The translations under genes were made by a program, and so were the position numbers. A stretch of DNA of 40,468 nucleotides, taken from the NCBI GenBank assembly GCA_002070955.1, contig MWEK01000038.1:1-40468 (forward strand), written 5' to 3'. Origin of the DNA: Planctomycetes bacterium ADurb.Bin069 (GTDB lineage: Bacteria > Planctomycetota > UBA8108 > UBA8890 > UBA8898). This document shows, piece after piece, positions 35,014 through 40,468 of the stretch (within the stretch, counting starts at the first letter, position 1; each line of letters opens with the position of its first letter). Below the pieces are notes generated by a model that ran no database searches, was not told where the DNA came from, and saw only the letters and a list, made by a program, of their open reading frames with translations.

Positions 35014-35900
35014 GCGAAGCGCAGCCTCCTTTCGCGCATGCGGAAGAACCGCACCAGGGCGTCCAGGTGGGGCTTGTCCAGAGAAGTCTCGATGTGGTCG
35101 ATGTCGGCGCGCCGCAGCAGATCGCGGCGCCGGTTCAGCTCGGCCCCGCTCTCGCGGTTGAAGGCGGCGCGCAGGCTGCGGCTGCCGGTGTCCACCAGCA
35201 TGAGTTCGCCGGTCTCGGCGTCCTCCAGCTCGATGATCCCCACGGGCGGCAGGGCGATCTCGCGGGGATCGCTCACCGTGATCGCCACCAGGTCGTGCTT
35301 CTTCCCGGCGAGCTTGAGCTGGCGCTCGAACTCCTCCTGGTCGAGGAGGAAGTCCGAGACGAGGAAGGCCACGCAGCGTCGCTTGGCGACCTTGAGGAGG
35401 TACTCCAGCGCCGCGGCGATGTCGGTGCGCGCCTGCCGCGCCTGGTGGTGCAGCAGTTCGCGGATGACGCGCAGCACGTGGCTCTTGCCCTTCTTGGGAG
35501 GGATGTAGCGTTCCACCGCATCCGTGAAAATGATCAGCCCCACCTTGTCGTTGTTGTGAATGGCGCTCAGGGCGAGCAGAGCGCAGATTTCGACGATGGC
35601 CTCGCTCTTGAGCTGTCTGACGGTGCCGAACTTGACCGAGGAGCTGAGGTCGACGAGGAGCATGACGGTGAGCTCGCGCTCCTCGACGTAGCGCTTCACG
35701 TGGGGGCGGCCCGTCCGTGCGGTGACGTTCCAATCGATGGTGCGCACGTCGTCCCCGGGCACGTACTCCCGGACCTCGTCGAACTCCATGCCGCGGCCCT
35801 TGAAGACGGAGGAGTATTCGCCGGCGAGCACGTCGTCGACGAAGCGGCTCGCGTGGATCTGGATCTGCCTGACTTTGCGCAGCAGCTCCGCCTGGTCCAT
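35010..35900 (-). CDS. DUF58 protein (VWA-like)
   Basis: The 296-residue protein has the DUF58 core RGMEFDEVREYVPGDDVRTI followed by DWNVTARTGRPHVKRY (about residues 36-71). Behind it lies a VWA-like fold with an imperfect MIDAS motif LLVDLSSSV (Asp84) and VSDFLLD. It has no membrane segment. DUF58 genes sit next to moxR in most bacteria and are expected to be MoxR partners. The ATG at 35900 follows the MoxR stop after one base (TAGCATG), the same junction as before batD. Confidence 0.9.
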   Translation of the reverse strand: MDQAELLRKVRQIQIHASRFVDDVLAGEYSSVFKGRGMEFDEVREYVPGDDVRTIDWNVTARTGRPHVKRYVEERELTVMLLVDLSSSVKFGTVRQLKSEAIVEICALLALSAIHNNDKVGLIIFTDAVERYIPPKKGKSHVLRVIRELLHHQARQARTDIAAALEYLLKVAKRRCVAFLVSDFLLDQEEFERQLKLAGKKHDLVAITVSDPREIALPPVGIIELEDAETGELMLVDTGSRSLRAAFNRESGAELNRRRDLLRRADIDHIETSLDKPHLDALVRFFRMRERRLRFA

Positions 35901-35901
35901 G

Positions 35902-36891
<990 letters not shown>

Positions 36892-37056
36892 ACCGCGCTC
36901 CTTGTCGCGCCTGCGGCGCATGCCGCGCCGGAAACGGGCGCGGGGGACACACTTCGCCCCGCGCGCACGCAGTTGAAAAGACGCCGCGCCGCGAATCGAT
37001 GTTTCAGGCGGCCGGCGCCGCCCCGGCGGGCATGCCGGCCGGCCGGCAAAGGGGCC
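36892..37056 (-). other. Leader of the moxR-bat operon
   Basis: The predicted transcript start is near 37050, so about 160 nt of 5' leader lie before moxR. The leader is G+C-rich and contains inverted-repeat-like stretches such as GCATGCCGGCCGGCCGG, but no riboswitch or attenuator is recognised. Confidence 0.35.
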
Positions 37057-37084
37057 ATTGTAGTCGGCGGGCGAGGGCGGTCAA
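37057..37084 (-). promoter_or_regulatory. Candidate strong promoter of the moxR-bat operon
   Basis: TTGACC (37084-37079) and TACAAT (37062-37057) are 16 bp apart on the minus strand. Both hexamers match consensus in five of six positions, among the best in the window. It is the only good candidate for nine closely joined genes. The methyltransferase promoter lies next to it on the other strand. Confidence 0.6.
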
Positions 37085-37104
37085 GCGCCGAGCGGGACGC
37101 GGCC

Positions 37105-37133
37105 TTGCGCGGGGAAGCGGGGGCTCGTAAGCT
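37105..37133 (+). promoter_or_regulatory. Candidate promoter of the DNA methyltransferase
   Basis: TTGCGC (37105-37110) and TAAGCT (37128-37133) with 17 bp spacing. Transcription would start near 37140, only about three bases before the ATG at 37143, so the message may be leaderless. Confidence 0.4.
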
Positions 37134-37142
37134 AACGGGACC

Positions 37143-37994
37143 ATGGCAGACAAGCGAATGGCGCGCAACTCCCTGAACGACCTGAGCGGGAGGGAATGGC
37201 TTTTCTTCACCAACACGGTGTGGGAGACGAACGCGCCGGCCGACCGCACCCACGCCTTTCGGAAATGCCACGGCGCCATCAAGCCGCCCGCCGCCATGGC
37301 CGAGCTGGTGCGGTTCTTCACGCGGCGGGGAGAGCGGGTGCTCGACCCTTTCGCGGGCGTGGGCGGGATTCTGCTCGGCGCCGAGCTTGAGGAGCGCCGC
37401 TCGGTGGGCGTCGAGATCGACCAGCGCTGGGTCGATGTCTTCAACCGCGTGCGGCGGCATTTCGGCGTGCGCGATGGGATGTTTGTGGCGCGCGACGAAT
37501 TCGGCGGCGAAGGCTCGCGGCCCATCGGCGCCGAGATGGTGTGCGCTTCCTGCCTGGAATACATGGCCGCGCAGGAAGCCGCGAGTTTCGATGCCGTCAT
37601 CACCGACCCGCCCTACGGCGTCCAGCACAAGCCGAGGGGGTTCGCCGCGGAGACGAATTTCGCCATGTCCTCGGCCGATGCGCGGGATTTCGCCAATGCG
37701 GCCACCTTCGAGGACTATCTGACTCTGATGCGCGAGTTCGGGGAGCAGGCGCGCCGGCTGCTGCGGCCGGGGCGCTATCTCGTGATCCTTATCGGCGACC
37801 GCTACCACGAGGGGGAGTACCTGCCGCTCGGCGTCAAGGTGGCCGAAGCGGTGCGCCAGGCGGGGTTCGAGTGGAAGGGGCTCAAGGTCTGGTGGAACAA
37901 GGCCACGCTCCGGCGGTTCAGACCCTACGCCGTTGGAACCTGTTTCGTCCCGAACATCACCCACCAGAACGTCGTCATCCTACGGCGGAAGTGA
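37143..37994 (+). CDS. Solitary DNA methyltransferase (N4/N6 amino type)
   Basis: The 283-residue protein has motif I as DPFAGVGGILLGAE (68-81, S-adenosylmethionine binding) and the catalytic motif IV as TDPPYG (154-159). In sequence, motif I comes before motif IV, unlike the beta-class order. A conserved N-terminal segment (REWLFFTNTVWETNAP) and a C-terminal region (GLKVWWNKATLRRF, TCFVPNITHQNVVILRRK) flank the core. It would methylate adenine or cytosine in DNA; RNA cannot be excluded, since this core also occurs in TRM11-like enzymes. No restriction endonuclease is adjacent, so it may be regulatory. There is no RBS before the ATG (CGGGACC only), consistent with a leaderless start. It converges with the EIIA gene at a 20-nt gap. 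Confidence 0.82.
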   Translation: MADKRMARNSLNDLSGREWLFFTNTVWETNAPADRTHAFRKCHGAIKPPAAMAELVRFFTRRGERVLDPFAGVGGILLGAELEERRSVGVEIDQRWVDVFNRVRRHFGVRDGMFVARDEFGGEGSRPIGAEMVCASCLEYMAAQEAASFDAVITDPPYGVQHKPRGFAAETNFAMSSADARDFANAATFEDYLTLMREFGEQARRLLRPGRYLVILIGDRYHEGEYLPLGVKVAEAVRQAGFEWKGLKVWWNKATLRRFRPYAVGTCFVPNITHQNVVILRRK

Positions 37995-38014
37995 GCGGGC
38001 GGCCCGGCTGGACC

Positions 38015-38458
38015 TCAGAAGTCGAGGGTCATGGCGTAGATCTCGTCGGCGGTCGCCGCGGCGAGGATGTCGGCGGCTTTGGCCCGCAGGAACCGGCTCG
38101 CGCGGGCGAGGATCTGGATGTACCTGTCGTTCGCGGTGGTGGGGCCGATAATCAGCAGAAAGAGGTGCACCGGCTCGCCGTCGAAGGAGTTGAAGTCGAT
38201 GCCTCCCTTGTGCAGGCCCAGAATGACCGAGAAGTCCTGCACCTTCGGGATGCGCGCGTGAGGGAGGGCCAGACCTTGGCCGATGCCGGTGCTGTTGAGC
38301 TGCTCGCGCTCGACGAGGGCCCGGCGCACCTCCTCCAAGGCGATCGTGGTATCGAACGAGGTGTGGAGGCGCGCCAACTCGCTGAGAACCTCACCGCGGT
38401 CGCAGCTCGATAGCCACACGATTCGTTCGGGAGACAGCAGCCGCGAAAGTGATCGCAT
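38015..38458 (-). CDS. Stand-alone PTS EIIA-type domain protein
   Basis: The 147-residue protein is a full EIIA domain of the fructose/nitrogen (Ntr) class, with the phospho-acceptor His67 in GLALPHARIP and the usual flanks (NSTGIGQG, HLFLLIIGP). Start ATG 38458 has GAGGAG 9 nt upstream; a longer frame from 38548 includes Arg/Gly-rich leader codons that overlap the promoter. With no EIIB/C genes nearby it more likely acts as a regulatory EIIA(Ntr)-like protein than in sugar transport. It has its own promoter. Confidence 0.85.
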   Translation of the reverse strand: MRSLSRLLSPERIVWLSSCDRGEVLSELARLHTSFDTTIALEEVRRALVEREQLNSTGIGQGLALPHARIPKVQDFSVILGLHKGGIDFNSFDGEPVHLFLLIIGPTTANDRYIQILARASRFLRAKAADILAAATADEIYAMTLDF

Positions 38459-38548
38459 GTCGGTCGCTCCTCTGGTTCGCGCGCCGCGCGCGGGATTTCT
38501 TCCCATGCCGGAGCCCCGCCAACGGGACGCGGGGCGGACATTCACCAC

Positions 38549-38577
38549 ATGATATGTAGGAGCGGGCGCGGTGACAA
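38549..38577 (-). promoter_or_regulatory. Candidate promoter of the EIIA gene
   Basis: TTGTCA (38577-38572) and TATCAT (38554-38549), 17 bp apart. The predicted start is about 85 nt before the ATG. The -10 lies inside ACAT-GAT-ATGT, a small palindrome. Confidence 0.5.
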
Positions 38578-38627
38578 GGGCCTGCTTGGGGCGGGCAGGG
38601 CGGCGGGGAATTATTTTGCGGACCCTA

Positions 38628-38657
38628 TTTCCACGAGCGGGGCTTTCGTGTTATGCT
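38628..38657 (+). promoter_or_regulatory. Candidate extended -10 promoter of the winged-helix gene
   Basis: TATGCT (38652-38657) is preceded by TGT, a TGn extended -10, with a weak TTTCCA (38628-38633) 18 bp upstream. Transcription would begin near 38664, leaving a leader of about 230 nt. Confidence 0.4.
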
Positions 38658-38893
38658 ATGGTCGCGTTCGCCCCCGCCGGGAGGGCCGGGGGCGGCGAGG
38701 CGTATGAGGAGTGGGCCGGCGGGTTGGATTGCGGTCCACGGCATCGAGCGCACCTAAACATGCGCGCGGTTTGTGCGCGTGTGCGGAGGTTAAAGGAAGT
38801 GGAGAAGTCCGTTGCGGCTGATCGGGCGGCGAAGAGGATTGCCGGATCTCAGGAAGAGGGATCGCAGCCTGTGCGGTGAAGGAAAGGAATCCC

Positions 38894-39571
38894 ATGCTGT
38901 CGAAGATACCCCAGGAGTATCTTAAATTTCTCTCGGTCAAGGATCTCGAAACGCTGCTTGACTTGAAGCGCCGGGATGAGGAGCTCCAGGAGCTCATGGA
39001 GCGGCGCGACCGGCTCGCGCGCGAGCTGGAGGCCGTCGAAGAACGCATCCAGGCCATCGAGGATCGGCGCATGAAGGACCTCGGGCAGCGGACCACGGCG
39101 CCTATCGTCGTCCGGAAGCGCAAGACGCTCAAGGAGCACATCGTCGAGGTGATGCAGGAAGTGCGGCAACCGATGCCCGCCGGCGAAATCCAGAAGCGGC
39201 TGGTCGACCGCGGCGTGATGGGCCGCGGCAGCAATCCCCGCTCCTTTTATAACACGGTGTTTCAGGCCCTGCAGCGCTACGACTGCTTCCACAAGGATGA
39301 CAAGCTCTACTCCCTGAAAGACGGCACGGCGGCGGAAGCGCCGGCGGAGGACAGCGCGAGCCTGAAGGAGTACGTCGTGGCGGTGCTCAAGCATGCGAAG
39401 ACGCCGCTGAAGGCCTCGGAGATCGCGAGCCGCGCCCTCATTGCCGGGTACAAGACGGACCTGGACCAGGACGGCTTGACGCAGCGCGTCACGGCGACGC
39501 TGAAGAAGCACCTGAACTCGCTCTTCGATTGGGACAGCCAGAGGTACCGGCTGATCACGCCGGTGAACTGA
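38894..39571 (+). CDS. Protein with coiled coil and two HARE-HTH-like winged-helix domains
   Basis: The 225-residue protein starts at ATG 38894 with AAAGGA upstream. Residues 1-65 form a coiled coil (DLETLLDLKRRDEELQELME). Two copies of a winged-helix module follow, about 75-140 (LKEHIVEVMQEVRQPMPAG, SFYNTVFQALQRYDCFHKDD) and about 155-222 (LKEYVVAVLKHAKTPLKAS, TQRVTATLKKHLNSLFDWD). Each is a helix-turn-helix with a wing. They resemble HARE-HTH domains, which often link DNA-modifying enzymes to chromatin or DNA. A DNA-binding or nucleoid role is likely; no target is visible. Confidence 0.78.
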   Translation: MLSKIPQEYLKFLSVKDLETLLDLKRRDEELQELMERRDRLARELEAVEERIQAIEDRRMKDLGQRTTAPIVVRKRKTLKEHIVEVMQEVRQPMPAGEIQKRLVDRGVMGRGSNPRSFYNTVFQALQRYDCFHKDDKLYSLKDGTAAEAPAEDSASLKEYVVAVLKHAKTPLKASEIASRALIAGYKTDLDQDGLTQRVTATLKKHLNSLFDWDSQRYRLITPVN

Positions 39572-39591
39572 GCGCCGGGGCCGGGCGGCGC
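39572..39591 (+). terminator. Weak hairpin after the winged-helix gene
   Basis: GCGCCG and CGGCGC form a 6-bp stem with an 8-nt G+C loop directly after the stop codon. There is no T-tract, so termination is uncertain. Confidence 0.25.
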
Positions 39592-39619
39592 CCGAAGGTG
39601 GGACCGCCCGGAGGAGACC

Positions 39620-39647
39620 TTGACGGTGGATCCCGATCTGTTATACT
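39620..39647 (+). promoter_or_regulatory. Promoter of tRNA-Asp
   Basis: TTGACG (39620-39625) and TATACT (39642-39647) with 16 bp spacing, 15 nt before the tRNA. The -35 and -10 each match consensus in five of six bases. Confidence 0.65.
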
Positions 39648-39662
39648 TTGCAAATTACCTGC

Positions 39663-39739
<77 letters not shown>

Positions 39740-39749
39740 GTTTTAAATT

Positions 39750-39786
39750 CCGCGCCAGCAACGCGTTGCCGCGCGGATATTTTTTT
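39750..39786 (+). terminator. Rho-independent terminator of tRNA-Asp
   Basis: CCGCGC pairs with GCGCGG, with an inner GCAA-CGCG-TTGC stem, and runs into ATATTTTTTT. A strong stem plus T-tract 11 nt after the tRNA makes this the clearest terminator in the window. Confidence 0.9.
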
Positions 39787-40298
39787 GTCACCTGCCGCGG
39801 AAACCCGCCTGAGGGGCCACATCGAGGGACCATAAGGAAAACGCAACCGCGGACGGATCGTGAGGTCAACGCGGCGTCGAGGGTGAAGGCGCTACGCTCG
39901 TATAAGCGGCGGGGCCCGTGAACCACAGGGGCGTCCAGCACTTGCTGATACGGTAGCGGTAGCGGTTCAGGGCAGCCTGGCTCCGAGACTGCAAGGGGAG
40001 CAGGGGGCCGCAACGTGTGCTGATGAAGAGGATAAGGGCAGTCCGGCGCCTCGATTGTATGAAAAATGAACCATCAATGGAGATCAACAAACGATGCGGA
40101 GGCGCCCTTGGGTAGCTTGCCTTGACCCGCGCGTCGCGCCGGAGCTACGCTCCTAAGGCGGGTTTGAGCCGGGCTGGCGCTGGGGCGCCTCCTCGGGGCG
40201 GCGTTTCAATCTGCCGGCGGCCGGGAACCTGGGGCTTCTTTGTTGTCCTTCCCGCGGCTGATTGCGGTTGCGCGCCTTTGGGCTTTGGCTTTCTTGTG
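39787..40298. other. Non-coding region after tRNA-Asp
   Basis: No credible gene is seen in about 500 nt. The plus-strand frame that later resembles a transposase is open from 40116, but the early part has no recognisable motif. Low coding quality and the transposase remnant beside it suggest decayed mobile DNA. Confidence 0.4.
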
Positions 40299-40468
40299 CC
40301 GAGAGACTCGGGGGGCCGGAAGCCGCTCGGACGGGTCAGCGGAGGGCGTCTGAAGGCGCAATTCCCTCGCGCGCGAATCTGCGTGCTCCTGGTCAGCCTC
40401 TACGTGAACGATCGGGTCCTGAAGCTCTGCGAGAAGCATGGCTGGCGGTACATGATTACGTTCAAAGA
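40299..40468 (+). pseudogene. Partial, probably degenerate transposase running off the window
   Basis: Translated in the frame starting at multiples of three, the end reads ...RLKAQFPRARICVLLV, SLYVNDRVLKLCEKHGW and RYMITFK. This matches the core of DDE transposases with the pattern RLKxxFPxLxIxLLxDxLY, then CEKxGWxxxITFK. Here the residue before SLY is Val where homologs have the conserved catalytic-region Asp. Upstream, RDSGGRKPLGR weakly recalls the QDCExKAFxRL part. No start codon or complete upstream domain is seen. The IS family is not assigned; the element continues beyond the edge. Confidence 0.55.

Larger units (their letters stand above)
38459..38893. other. 435-nt divergent region between EIIA and winged-helix genes
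   Basis: It holds two opposed promoters (minus strand 38549-38577, plus strand 38628-38657) and a hairpin CGCCCCCG/CGGGGGCG (38669-38694, 8-bp arms, 10-nt loop). There is then about 200 nt of leader without a recognised gene. A frame at 38571-38879 exists but has no RBS and an unlikely composition. Confidence 0.5.

Noticed and set aside
38571..38879. Plus-strand frame before the winged-helix gene
   Set aside because: No ribosome binding site, biased composition and overlap with the likely promoter and hairpin.
40206..40439. Minus-strand frame opposite the transposase remnant
   Set aside because: No RBS or domain, and the plus strand has recognisable transposase sequence.

Overview
The window is G+C-rich and densely coded, and it reads like a chromosome of a Planctomycetota-type bacterium or a close neighbour. 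The best hint is the secreted protein at 6078-6920. It ends in two dockerin/EF-hand-like calcium loops followed by a TPDALGC tail, a style common in that phylum. Lineage is inferred from protein style; there is no rRNA gene in the window. Other traits that fit are Tat-exported TIM-barrel enzymes, large exported glycoside hydrolases and a long moxR-bat operon.

Layout. 1-4 kb: an exported protein with a possible caspase-like His/Cys dyad, convergent with a large EF-hand membrane protein. 4-6 kb: a Tat-signal sugar isomerase/epimerase and a class II aldolase, probably co-transcribed. 6-10.3 kb: a secreted dockerin-like protein and a lipoprotein alpha-L-rhamnosidase (GH78). 10.4-16.6 kb: a three-gene Cu(I)/Ag(I) CusBAC-type efflux operon with overlapping genes, transcribed from an AT-rich region containing a dyad. 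16.8-21.9 kb: an exported GH38 alpha-mannosidase, a Tat-exported flavoprotein and a DUF4405 cytochrome-b-like membrane protein with a duplicated C-terminal module, all on the minus strand. 22-26 kb: small and membrane proteins of unknown function. 26.2-36.9 kb: a nine-gene aerotolerance-type operon (moxR, DUF58, PpiC-like, Pro-repeat lipoprotein, batA, batB, TPR, batD, batE), nearly every junction overlapping or 1 nt apart, with one strong promoter upstream. 37.1-39.6 kb: a solitary DNA methyltransferase, a stand-alone PTS EIIA and a tandem winged-helix (HARE-HTH-like) protein. 39.6-40.5 kb: tRNA-Asp(GTC) with promoter and intrinsic terminator, followed by the decayed end of a transposase that runs off the window.

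How the genes may work together. GH78 and GH38 would release rhamnose and mannose from glycans outside the cytoplasm, and the isomerase/aldolase pair could feed released sugars into central metabolism (inference from neighbourhood only). The Cus operon exports copper or silver. The moxR-bat set is a membrane-associated VWA/TPR complex in which MoxR is the likely AAA+ chaperone. The flavoprotein plus DUF4405 pair looks like an extracytoplasmic redox module and is the least explained system here.

Promoters were found by eye. Many share a -35 of the form TTGC or TTGA with 16-17 bp spacing to a TAnnnT -10, and they sit at sensible distances from the starts chosen from ribosome binding sites.
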